From Pontibacter mucosus (GTDB lineage Bacteria > Bacteroidota > Bacteroidia > Cytophagales > Hymenobacteraceae): a stretch of 64,000 nt of DNA. The stretch lies in contig NZ_QBKI01000009.1 of assembly GCF_003054055.1 (NCBI RefSeq), positions 124,001 to 188,000 of the forward strand, in the 5' to 3' direction. Each line of letters opens with the position of its first letter. Position 1 is the stretch's first letter. This document shows, piece by piece, positions 25,813 through 33,227 of this stretch. The position numbers and the translations under genes were made by a program. The notes beneath the pieces are model-generated. The model saw nothing but the letters and a program-made list of their open reading frames with translations, did no database searches and was not told the DNA's origin.

Positions 25813-26157
25813 CCACCGTGGCTTTTTCACTACACAAGCTCCTTCAAAACCGCAGGATCCCTTGAATGCCATCCTTGGCACATAAGAAAGCTATTCGCAA
25901 GACGGCAAGTTCCCCCTGTTTTACTTCCTACCTCTCAAGTAGCTACTAGGTAAAAATAAACAGAGGTGGTAATTGAAGTAGGATACAGCTACCAATCTTC
26001 AAATAAATCAGTCAATAATTCCTAAAAAAAATTTTAATGCTTACATTAGTGTATGCCTTCGCCCCTGCACTGCCCTTTTGAGACCATGAACTCACCGGTT
26101 TCACCCTTTAGAATTTCATGATGATAACCTAGACCGTCATTTTTTTTCAGCAACGCC

Positions 26158-26580
26158 ATGATACTCAACAATGACCTCTTATTCACGACCGAGTATAATC
26201 CAGCGACCGACATTATCCAGGTCAGCGTTCCTAACCTAAGTCATTTCTCCCAACAAGAGTTGCTTCACTGCGTCGCCGAACTGTCAGATGCCATTAGGAT
26301 TTACCATATACAGCATGTTCTCCTAGAGTGCACCGAGGTAAGCGGTAACACGGAGGGATACATTGTGTTGAATAAACAACTAGCAACCGCGCTCAAAAAG
26401 ACAGAGACACAGCACCTGGCCCGTCTCCAATGTCCTGATGCTGCCTTAGAAGAGGTTTTGCAACGGTTTCTCTATGAACTCGAAACAAAAGAGGACATGC
26501 ACTATACAATTAAAACCTTTCTAACGAAAGAAGAGGCCCTATACTGGCTTACAAATAGCAGGACTATGAAGGGGGGCTAG
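26158..26580 (+). CDS. Unknown protein with SpoIIAA/STAS-like look, 140 residues
   Basis: No firm family. Alternating strands and helices (IIQVSVPNLSHFSQQELLHC, IRIYHIQHVLLECTEV) and the ending IKTFLTKEEALYWLTNS resemble short STAS-like proteins found in Bacteroidota, in which the last motif is F-x-T-x-EEA-xx-WL. A second protein of the same size with a related ending (FFTDEERAIGWLTS) is encoded 415 bases downstream, so the two may be diverged paralogues. Such proteins may be partners of signalling kinases; this is inference. Confidence 0.6.
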   Translation: MILNNDLLFTTEYNPATDIIQVSVPNLSHFSQQELLHCVAELSDAIRIYHIQHVLLECTEVSGNTEGYIVLNKQLATALKKTETQHLARLQCPDAALEEVLQRFLYELETKEDMHYTIKTFLTKEEALYWLTNSRTMKGG

Positions 26581-26752
26581 CAATTCATCGTGGCTTCCTG
26601 GCTATCCTTGTGGGGTTGCTGCCTCACTGCTTCGCAGGTTCTTAACAGGCTGGAGAAAGGCCTCAGCGAAAATGGGGAAGGGGGACGCATGCATTGCCAA
26701 CGGCGACATGACTGCAACAGCTTTACCTCCTGCCCTTGCGGGCAGCAGTAAC

Positions 26753-26941
26753 GAGAACCGGTCTTTGACCAGGATTGCGGAGCAGTTGCTGCAGGAAGAG
26801 TGAAAGAAGAGACAGGAGGAGGTGCTGAGCTGGCCGAACCGGTTCGAAGGGCATAACAACACCGGGGACATCAGGGACAAATTACAGGAACTGAACAAAC
26901 TGGAAAGACGGCCCTTCGGGAAGGGCTCCTTTGATTTGTGA
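26753..26941 (+). pseudogene. Degraded coding remnant, family not identified
   Basis: The frame reads ENRSLTRIAEQLLQEE, a TGA, then KKRQEEVLSWPNRFEGHNNT and GDIRDKLQELNKLERRPFGK to a TGA at 26939-26941. The helical, charged composition is coding-like on both sides of the stop, so this looks like the tail of an inactivated gene. No family could be named. Confidence 0.4.
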
Positions 26942-26995
26942 GAGAGTTTCGGTACATTAATAGTAAACTATTTGTGCAGTCTAAAACCCGCCGAA

Positions 26996-27421
26996 ATGCA
27001 TGATGATAGATGTACCCTTGTAGTTGAAGACCAAGATTACCGCGTTGAGTTGTATGAGAAGCGGTCGCTTCTGTCTGTACTGTGGAAACGGCACCTGGAA
27101 GGAGAAGATCTCCATGAAAAGTACCTGACCCTGCTAGGTATAGTAATGCAGTTCAAGCCCAGATACTGGCTTGGAAACGCAAGGGCCATGTACTATACTA
27201 CCTTACACGATGCCGGGTGGATATCCGATAATGTTCTACCGGCGCTAATCGAGTCCTCTATTACCAGATATGCCCGCATCGAAGCTCCTCAAAGTTTACT
27301 AATGCTTGATTCGATGCACTTCCAGGATAGAGTAAATATCATAACCCAAGGCCTATCAGACAAATTTGTATTCCAATTTTTCACAGATGAAGAACGGGCT
27401 ATCGGGTGGCTCACTTCCTAA
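26996..27421 (+). CDS. Unknown protein with SpoIIAA/STAS-like look, 141 residues
   Basis: From the ATG at 26996 (a TTG lies 24 bases upstream) the product has 141 residues: CTLVVEDQDYRVELYEKRSL, a central helix and IMQFKPRYWLGNARAMYYTT, ending FFTDEERAIGWLTS. Size and ending match the protein at 26158-26580. The WLGNAR-YYT segment is reminiscent of small stress or sensor-associated proteins in Bacteroidota, but I cannot name a family. No signal peptide. Confidence 0.6.
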   Translation: MHDDRCTLVVEDQDYRVELYEKRSLLSVLWKRHLEGEDLHEKYLTLLGIVMQFKPRYWLGNARAMYYTTLHDAGWISDNVLPALIESSITRYARIEAPQSLLMLDSMHFQDRVNIITQGLSDKFVFQFFTDEERAIGWLTS

Positions 27422-27434
27422 CTTTAGGTATGAT

Positions 27435-27854
27435 TTAAATTGCATCTGCCGTGACATCTAATACTTTAGCAATCCACTCCAACGTAATTTTATCCACTTC
27501 CTCTTCCTGCCTTGTGCGGGAGTTGTCCCCTGCGTGGTCCCCATCTCACCGGCTAGGGCGGACACTCCCAAAGCGGTTGCCATCATAAGAGACTGCCTGT
27601 CCCTCAATCTTTGTTTCAAGTGTACCAACTTCATCTTCGAAATAGTATCCTCCATCAGCTTAACATAAAGGTTCTGATGCTGCTCGATGTTGTGAAGCCA
27701 GAAGTTTCTGCGTAATTCCCGCGCCTGCTTACTCGATGTTGTGAAGCCAGAAGTTTCTGCGTAATTCCCGCGCCTGCTTATTCGTAATGGCTTTGTACTC
27801 CAGTGCGGCTTTTACCGCATCCCAGAATTTAATTTGAAACTTGGAAGGTTGCAT
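27435..27854 (-). pseudogene. Broken XRE-type regulator gene with internal tandem duplication
   Basis: ATG at 27854 starts MQPSKFQIKFWDAVKAALEY and reaches QARELRRNFWLHNIE, then a 49-base tandem duplication shifts the frame. Removing one copy restores QHQNLYVKLMEDTISKMKLV and ATALGVSALAGEMGTTQ. A second frame change leads to RQEEEVDKITLEWIAKVLDV and TADAI with a stop at 27435-27437. The last parts align with the intact XRE protein at 33875-34279 (RTALGVKQSALASELGTTQQ, EQEEEVDEVTLERIGKALGV). The gene is dead by at least two lesions. Confidence 0.85.
27683..27780. repeat. Perfect 49-base tandem duplication
   Basis: The 49 bases at 27683-27731 are repeated without change at 27732-27780. Since 49 is not a multiple of three, the duplication shifts the frame of the minus-strand gene that contains it. 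The perfect identity says the event is recent, or it is an assembly artefact. Confidence 0.97.
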
Positions 27855-28247
27855 GGTATTTTCAAATAGTTAGAGTTTGGATAGGCACTTTATAAACAAT
27901 AGGAACCGAACCTCATCGCTGAGCAGCTCCTGCTCTAAAATATTCTACGTTCTGAATACATTTTCGAAGGGATTGACTGAAATACCCGCTAACAAATTGG
28001 CAAGCCTGCCCCAAGTCACATACTAACCATCAGACAAGCATGTTCATCTGTACTGCCTGATAGAGTAAAACGAGCGCCATCAGACCAGGGGCAACCTATG
28101 AAGCAAGAAAAGAACTAACTATTCCCTTCTCGGCATAAAACTTAGAGCTTTTGAAAATTTTTGTAACCCTATAATGCTCTGGTCCGTTAAAGAGAATGGC
28201 TAAAAGTTGAAAAGTCGTTTAATTCTTAAACCTTCTTTTCAGAAAAT
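27855..28247. other. Intergenic stretch, no gene seen
   Basis: About 390 bases with no credible frame on either strand. It ends in a strong terminator-like hairpin that has no matching upstream gene, so an unannotated small RNA is possible. Confidence 0.4.
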
Positions 28248-28288
28248 AACAGCAAAGGCTCCTCCACAGGGAGCCTTTGCTGTTTAAA
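28248..28288. terminator. Strong terminator-like hairpin without an obvious gene
   Basis: AACAGCAAAGGCTCC (28248-28262) pairs perfectly with GGAGCCTTTGCTGTT (28270-28284) around a seven-base loop, followed by a short T-run. The nearest plus gene ends at 27421 and the XRE pseudogene starts at 27854 on the other strand. Confidence 0.75.
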
Positions 28289-28515
28289 AGAGTTTATCTC
28301 CCTTCTTTCAAGACTTGATTTAAAAGGCGTAGAGGCAGCTCCAGGCTAATAGCCTCCTATCCTATGCAGCCCCTCCCCTATCTGCCCTTTTTCTTATCCA
28401 CCCTTGAACATGCCTTGTAAAACCAGCTTTCAAATTATATAATCAATGTTTAGTATAATTGCTATATATTATTTACCTTATACCTCCACATCTTCACCTA
28501 TAAAAACAAACGCCT

Positions 28516-28893
28516 ATGTCAAACATCTTCTCTTTCAGCGGCAGAATCCGCAGGACCGAGTATGCCGTCACCCAAGTCCTTGTCTCGTTTGTGGGGGGCG
28601 TCCTCTTTTTGATTTTTAGTGCTTCACTTTTCGCAGGTGAGTCGGTAGCGACCGGTATGCTTATTATCCTTTTTGTTCCCATGCTTCTCTTGAGCTGGAT
28701 CAGCCTTGCTGCCGGCGCCAAGCGATGCCATGACCGCGGTAACTCAGGCTTCTTTCAGCTTATCCCCTTTTATGGGCTCTGGATGCTATTTGGTGACGGA
28801 GACCATGGCACCAACCGGTACGGAGCCGATCCCAAACGCCGCGTAAGCCAGGCTGACCTATTAAAGGCCAGCGCTCTCAGGCAGGTCTCTTAG
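28516..28893 (+). CDS. DUF805 membrane protein
   Basis: The 125-residue protein has the DUF805 pattern: FSFSGRIRRTEYAVTQ at the start, three membrane helices, AAGAKRCHDRGNSGFFQLIP in the loop before the last helix, and GDGDHGTNRYGADPKRR at the end. It is an inner-membrane protein of unknown function, common in bacteria. The upstream 200 bases are AT-rich and probably hold its promoter. A terminator lies 120 bases behind. Confidence 0.92.
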   Translation: MSNIFSFSGRIRRTEYAVTQVLVSFVGGVLFLIFSASLFAGESVATGMLIILFVPMLLLSWISLAAGAKRCHDRGNSGFFQLIPFYGLWMLFGDGDHGTNRYGADPKRRVSQADLLKASALRQVS

Positions 28894-29010
28894 AGGACAA
28901 GAAATACTCCAACAATTGCTCCTGTTGGTTCCACACCTCGACCTGAACAGGGACTTTATTTGGTTTGAGCAGAGAAAACTGTTTATATAAGAACAGAAGC
29001 AACTAGAAGT

Positions 29011-29042
29011 GGCGCTATGGTAATTTGGCTTAGCGCCTCTTT
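29011..29042 (+). terminator. Terminator behind the DUF805 gene
   Basis: GGCGCTA (29011-29017) pairs with TAGCGCC (29031-29037), followed by TCTTTT. Confidence 0.65.
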
Positions 29043-29166
29043 TGTTATCAGGCTTCTAGGTACGCTAAGCTATGGTTTTGTGCTATGCACAAACGAAAAA
29101 CATCAAGATTCCGGGTATTTCATCTTGCTATATCCAAATTTATGTAACTAAAGATAGTATTAGCAC

Positions 29167-29500
29167 ATGGTTTCAGACCGCGACAGCAATTTTGTTTATT
29201 TTACCAGGCTGAAAAAGAGCGGCCTGCGCTGAAAAGTTCCGGCGATACCTGGAGAAGGAGGTTAAGCTTGCAGGGATACGGTATGGCTTTATTGAGAATA
29301 CTAATAATATCTGGTGCCGTGACTAAAGGCCATAGCAGGTGGCTCCGAAACTGTTTGTACAGATCCCCTACTCCCCCTCCTACAGTATTACAAAAAAGTA
29401 TCGGCATTTGAACACCGGCATAGCGCAGGTACAGCGCTCCTTAGCCAGGCACTACAGGTTGAGCATTTGCACCTCGCTTCGGCGCAGAATATGTCACTAG
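29167..29500 (+). pseudogene. Remnant of an agmatine deiminase-like (PAD family) gene
   Basis: Starting at ATG 29167 the frame gives MVSDRDSNFVYFTRLKKSGL and a stop; one frame over follow RRYLEKEVKLAGIRYGFIEN and TNNIWCRD, then TAA where a Tyr codon (DYMP) is expected, and QVAPKLFVQIPYSP. The series YGF(I/L)E-T-(D/N)IWCRDYMPIQV...FVQF is what I know from short Bacteroidota proteins of the agmatine/peptidyl-arginine deiminase superfamily. Several stops and at least one indel show that it is dead. The C-terminal two thirds are missing. Confidence 0.6.
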
Positions 29501-29596
29501 CTAACCTGTGTATCAAGCAATTCCCAGCTGCCACACCATGCCCCTCCAGGCACAAGATGTTATTACCTGTTCAGGGGAATGGTATGGCAAGGGCTA

Positions 29597-30085
29597 TTAA
29601 CGCAGATACACGGCATGGAACACAGCCAGCGGGGCACGGCGGCCCACATTCAGCGTCAGTGTGTCGCCGTGCAGAGTGTAGTTGTCGGCCAGCTCAAACA
29701 CCTCCAGAAACTCCCCCTCCTGCTCCACCCCCGGGCAGTACATCATGGTTGTGGCCATCTTGGAGAAGCGGATGCGGTTTCCTTCGGAGAGGGTGTAAGT
29801 GCCGTTGATGACGTTGCAGCCCCCGTTTCCGCTTACCTTGCTGCCCGCTGTGTGGAGCACGAAGTGGGCCTCGGTTTGCTGGTTTTCAGCCAGGGTAACG
29901 GGCTGCCCTCCCAGCTCCACCAGCTTCCAGCGCTTCTCGGTAATTGTATTCTCCTGTTGGGCCGTGTGCGAGGTTTGCCCGGTTTGGGCGGCGCCGTCAG
30001 CAGCCCCATTGTTCGCATGCTTGCCCGTGTTGCACCCGCTCAGGGCCAGGGTAAAAAACGAGGCAAGGAAAAGGTATTTCTTCAT
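29597..30085 (-). CDS. META-domain (HslJ-like) lipoprotein
   Basis: The 162-residue product starts with a lipoprotein signal ending at Cys18 (FFTLALSGC), then a Gln/Thr-rich linker and a META domain: KRWKLVELGGQPV, GSKVSGNGGCNVINGTYTL and IRFSKMATTMMYCPGVEQE. HslJ-like domains occur in outer-membrane or periplasmic lipoproteins linked to stress such as novobiocin resistance or heat shock. It stands next to a transporter gene on the same strand, 69 bases downstream in genome order, but no joint role is evident. Confidence 0.88.
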   Translation of the reverse strand: MKKYLFLASFFTLALSGCNTGKHANNGAADGAAQTGQTSHTAQQENTITEKRWKLVELGGQPVTLAENQQTEAHFVLHTAGSKVSGNGGCNVINGTYTLSEGNRIRFSKMATTMMYCPGVEQEGEFLEVFELADNYTLHGDTLTLNVGRRAPLAVFHAVYLR

Positions 30086-30153
30086 AGTATATAAATTTGT
30101 TTCGAGCTTCTAATGCAGCACAGGCCAGCCAGGGCAAAGGCTGTGCCATCCAG

Positions 30154-31044
30154 CTATACCTGTCTGCTCCTGCCCAGGATTTGCCGCAGCGAAATGTCCC
30201 TGGCATAAAAGGTGACCCCAATGCCCAGCAAGAGTATCACCCCGCCGACTATCATCCGCAGCGTGATCTGCTCGTCCAGCAACAGCCAGGCCAGGAAAGA
30301 GGCCAGCAGTGCCTGGCTCAGCAGGCTCAGCGAGACCCGGGTGGCGCGCATGTGCTGCGTGGCGTAGCTCAAGAGCAGCCAGGCCACCAGCTGGCAGACT
30401 ACCCCCTGCACCAGCAGCACCAGCCAGCCCATAACCGAAAAGCCACTGAAAGGCTCATCGAGCAGGTAGGACACTACGCCCAAGAAAACTGTGGAGGAAA
30501 GTAAGTTGTCCGTCATGAACGAAAGGACCGGCATGCGTTCCAGCACATGCTTGCTCAGCAGGATATATACCGCGTAGAACACTCCCGACAGTACGCCAAG
30601 CATGAAGGCCATATCGAAGCGCAGCTCCAGGAAAAACTCAAACCCCACCAGCACCACCATTCCCAGCAGGGCAATCACCGTCCCGATCCAGAAGTTGCGC
30701 GAGGGCTTGCACTCCAGAAACAGGAAGGAACCCACACCCACCCACACCGGTGCCAGGTTGGTGAGCAGCGTGGCCTGCGTAGCCGTGGACTGCTGGATGG
30801 CAATGTTCCAGACGGCCACATCCGAAGCGAAAAAAACGCCTGACAGCAGGGCCAGCAGCAATACCGGGGCAGGCGGCATGCGGAGTCGCCCGGTCAGCAG
30901 CACAAAGGGCAAAAGCAGCACGGCCGCAATAGCCATCCGGTAAAAGGCCGAGATAAGCCCCGGCGTCAGGTTGAGCTTTACCAGCACCGGGAAAATGGAA
31001 ATGCAGATAATACCAATCAGCAGGGCAAGGCGCGGCTTTGTCAT
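30154..31044 (-). CDS. EamA/DMT-family transporter
   Basis: The 296-residue protein (ATG at 31044; one at 31071 would add nine residues) has ten membrane helices in two EamA repeats, with FYRMAIAAVLLLPF in the first and LLTNLAPVWVGVGSFLFLEC typical of drug/metabolite exporters. It probably exports a small metabolite or amino acid. It shares direction with the META-domain gene behind it. The substrate cannot be inferred. Confidence 0.88.
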   Translation of the reverse strand: MTKPRLALLIGIICISIFPVLVKLNLTPGLISAFYRMAIAAVLLLPFVLLTGRLRMPPAPVLLLALLSGVFFASDVAVWNIAIQQSTATQATLLTNLAPVWVGVGSFLFLECKPSRNFWIGTVIALLGMVVLVGFEFFLELRFDMAFMLGVLSGVFYAVYILLSKHVLERMPVLSFMTDNLLSSTVFLGVVSYLLDEPFSGFSVMGWLVLLVQGVVCQLVAWLLLSYATQHMRATRVSLSLLSQALLASFLAWLLLDEQITLRMIVGGVILLLGIGVTFYARDISLRQILGRSRQV

Positions 31045-31297
31045 GTGTCCTAGGCGTGGAATTTTGTGCAAAAGTATACAATTGCACGTAGTCTTCCGGC
31101 TAAAGCCTCACTATTAGCTTTGTTTCTTAATGGACTGACAGGTTAAGCGGCGTCCGTACCCGCCAATGGTAGAGATGGCCCTTCTTGAGTTTTGATATAT
31201 TATTGAAAACATGCTCGCACTGGCAGAAGGAACATATGTAAAAAACTCTCAGGAAATGGAGAGGCGTTTTATTTTGCCATTGTATAACGCTCTTTCT

Positions 31298-31655
31298 CTA
31301 CAGCTCACTGGCGTTAAAGGTATTGCCCTGCGACACATCGCCTGATTCGAAGCCTTTTATATACCAGCGGACCAGTTGCGCAGAGGTGCTATGGGTGAAG
31401 GAATCTAGCACTTCTCTACCGGTAGCTTGCTTTTGAAACCGATCATCGCCGATGGCACTGGCTGCATTCAGAGCCTCTTCCAGGTCTCTAGAGTCTAGAA
31501 ATCCAGTTGCTTTTAGGGTATGATACGCCTATATACCGGCATAGAAATCAGCATGTAGCTCTACCCTTATCTTTTGTTTATTGAATTCCGTTTCCGACAG
31601 TCTCCCCTCAAAGCATTTACCTGGCCAGGGTACCCATAAGCTCTTGAACATGAAG
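31298..31655 (-). pseudogene. C-terminal remnant of a neutral zinc metallopeptidase (YpfJ family)
   Basis: On the minus strand: VQELMGTLAR, stop, then LSETEFNKQKIRVELHADFY AGI, a stop in place of Trp, AYHTLKATGFLDSRDLEEAL, NAASAIGDDRFQKQATGREV and SFTHSTSAQLVRWYIKGFES, ending with TAG at 31298-31300. This is the C-terminal half of the zinc-peptidase family in which ELQADFYAG and NAASAIGDD are fixed. The HExxH half is missing and two stops interrupt the rest. Remaining bases 31072-31297 show nothing. Confidence 0.82.
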
Positions 31656-31713
31656 CCCCACCCACCACATAGGCTTGGATATAGGCATTCGAGTTGAACG
31701 TTTAACGCAAAAA

Positions 31714-31744
31714 AAGGCCGCGCTACTAGTAGTCACGCGGCCTT
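31714..31744 (-). terminator. Terminator of the SpoIIM/peptide operon
   Basis: AAGGCCGCG (31714-31722) and CGCGGCCTT (31736-31744) form a nine-base-pair stem, followed on the minus strand by seven T. It lies 21 bases behind the stop of the last operon gene (31766). Confidence 0.88.
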
Positions 31745-31765
31745 CCTAAAATATGACTGTATACT

Positions 31766-32353
31766 TTAAAACAAGAATGAGAAAATGTACATCAATAATG
31801 TTGGGATCAATGTGCAAGCAACACTTTTTAAGATAGACAACTTATAATTATATCTAAAGGTGAAAGCTACATAACCATATAGCAGTAATATTGCTAAATA
31901 GTTTAGATATTTCAGGTCGTTAAGCGTTAACAAGCTCAATACTTCAAAACTTCCCTTCTCCTGTAAGCGCATGATTTCTTCTATATCATAGTAAGTCAAA
32001 TCTAGTAGCGCCCAGGCTGTAATAAAGGATGTTAAAAGTAAGGGAAGAAAACCAATCCAAAATTTGCTAAACAAAGGTTGTATTGAACCTTTCCCCTCTA
32101 CAAAGATCAAACACAGATAACCATTTATACAAAAGAAAGCCGCGATCAGGAATGGGATGAAAAAGCCAATAATACCATCGAAACTAGCAAATAGCTGCAG
32201 AAAGGTTGAATCAATCTTCGACCCAAAGAATACTGTATTTAAGGAATACTTCGAAATACCTATGACGATACCTATTGACGCCAGAACTATTAAGGTTAAT
32301 ACAGAATCTTGATTGATTCTTCTGGATATGGTAATCACATTGTTTTCATTCAT
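31766..32353 (-). CDS. Membrane protein, Yip1-like, partner of the SpoIIM gene
   Basis: The 195-residue protein has five predicted membrane helices and a short charged loop around YYDIEEIMRLQEKGSF, an arrangement similar to Yip1/YIPF-type bacterial membrane proteins. No catalytic motif. Its ATG overlaps the stop of the SpoIIM-like gene by four bases (ATGA), so the two are translationally coupled and probably form a complex. The gene is AT-rich compared with flanking regions, which points to horizontal transfer. In context it could be an immunity or export partner for the small secreted peptide encoded upstream. Confidence 0.7.
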   Translation of the reverse strand: MNENNVITISRRINQDSVLTLIVLASIGIVIGISKYSLNTVFFGSKIDSTFLQLFASFDGIIGFFIPFLIAAFFCINGYLCLIFVEGKGSIQPLFSKFWIGFLPLLLTSFITAWALLDLTYYDIEEIMRLQEKGSFEVLSLLTLNDLKYLNYLAILLLYGYVAFTFRYNYKLSILKSVACTLIPTLLMYIFSFLF

Positions 32354-32877
32354 ATAATTCTCATACTTACATACACTTCAGTAAATGCTGCAAGAACAGT
32401 TAGAAGCACAGCTACCATAAACACTTTTCCTAGCAGAAACAGATTATCCTCTCTTATGGCATCTTTGGTGACAAAGTATTGTATTAACATCTTAGCCCCG
32501 GCAAAACCTACACAGCCGCCTAACCACAGTCCTAATAGCTCAAGCGAGTGAGGCAACACAATAAGAATGGTTTTTCCTAGACTGAGATTAGAAATTCCAG
32601 CACTAATCATTTGCCCTAAAAAGAAACCATTAAATACTAAGTTAATTGCGGTGCTTATACCTAATACGACTACGCCGGTAAGGTTAAATATTAGTACATA
32701 TAGGTTATTTCGCAGGATATCTAAGCTAAGACTAAGGGGTTCCTTCTGGGTAAAGAGTGAAACTCCTTCACCGTAGTTGTTAAGAGAGGTAAAGTCAATT
32801 TTATAATGCACTCCTAGTATGAAACCTATCAACCAAATGATAAAGGAGCATAGGAATGCTTTCTTCAACAGCGCCAT
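32350..32877 (-). CDS. SpoIIM/DUF95-family membrane protein
   Basis: The 175-residue protein has the SpoIIM topology of five helices: an N-terminal helix, a loop, IFNLTGVVVLGISTAINLVF, and the motif IVLPHSLELLGLWLGGCVGF near the end (family pattern PHG/HS-x-E-x-x-x-x-x-x-G). DUF95 proteins are membrane components of sporulation and, notably, of circular bacteriocin clusters, where they serve maturation or export. The ATG at 32877 is chosen because the one at 32901 lies in the loop of a hairpin. It follows the short secreted peptide gene and is coupled to a further membrane protein. Confidence 0.78.
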   Translation of the reverse strand: MALLKKAFLCSFIIWLIGFILGVHYKIDFTSLNNYGEGVSLFTQKEPLSLSLDILRNNLYVLIFNLTGVVVLGISTAINLVFNGFFLGQMISAGISNLSLGKTILIVLPHSLELLGLWLGGCVGFAGAKMLIQYFVTKDAIREDNLFLLGKVFMVAVLLTVLAAFTEVYVSMRII

Positions 32878-32885
32878 ATGAATAT

Positions 32886-32918
32886 AAGAGACTGCTTTCA
32901 AAAGGATAGCAGTCTCTT
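32886..32918 (-). terminator. Intra-operon hairpin between peptide gene and SpoIIM gene
   Basis: AAGAGACTGCT (32886-32896) and AGCAGTCTCTT (32908-32918) form a perfect 11-base-pair stem directly after the stop codon of the peptide gene (32926). The following bases on the minus strand (ATATTCAT) are a weak T stretch, so it is likely a partial terminator or a 3'-end stabiliser that lets the peptide mRNA accumulate over the membrane genes. Confidence 0.7.
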
Positions 32919-32925
32919 TGAGTTT

Positions 32926-33186
32926 TTACAGACCAGCAACTACACCTGCTGCTACTCCGGCAGGACCAGCTACAGTGCCCCATATGGCTCCTTCCATAGC
33001 GGCGTGAGCTACTCCAAATACGCCTATAGCAGCAGTAGCTTCATTGGAAGCACCGCTTTCAGCCATCGCGTACGTAATGGCAACCCAGGCTTTACCGCTT
33101 TGAACGGTAGAGCTGTTGTTTGTTAACATAGAAAAGCTGAAGCATGATGCTACTAGAGCAAACGCAGTAAATAATTTTGTTTTCAT
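32926..33186 (-). CDS. Short secreted Gly/Ala-rich peptide, bacteriocin-like
   Basis: The 86-residue product begins with a signal sequence (MKTKLFTAFALVASCFSFSM); VASC at 12-15 could also be a lipobox. A linker (NNSSTVQSGK) leads to a hydrophobic helix-forming part: AWVAITYAMAESGASNEATA, then FGVAHAAMEGAIWG and TVAGPAGVAAGVVAGL with repeated GxxxG/AxxxG spacing. This resembles membrane-inserting class II or circular bacteriocin precursors rather than an enzyme. It lies between a zinc-ribbon membrane protein gene and a SpoIIM/DUF95 gene in one operon. No double-Gly leader is present, so export through Sec is likely. Bacteriocin function is inferred. Confidence 0.65.
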   Translation of the reverse strand: MKTKLFTAFALVASCFSFSMLTNNSSTVQSGKAWVAITYAMAESGASNEATAAIGVFGVAHAAMEGAIWGTVAGPAGVAAGVVAGL

Positions 33187-33227
33187 ATTAGAAAAAATTA
33201 AGGGTGAAAAAATATAACTAAATTCAA

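Noticed and set aside
27683..27780. Tandem repeat considered as a CRISPR array
   Set aside because: Only two directly adjacent copies with no spacers and no cas genes; it is a simple duplication.
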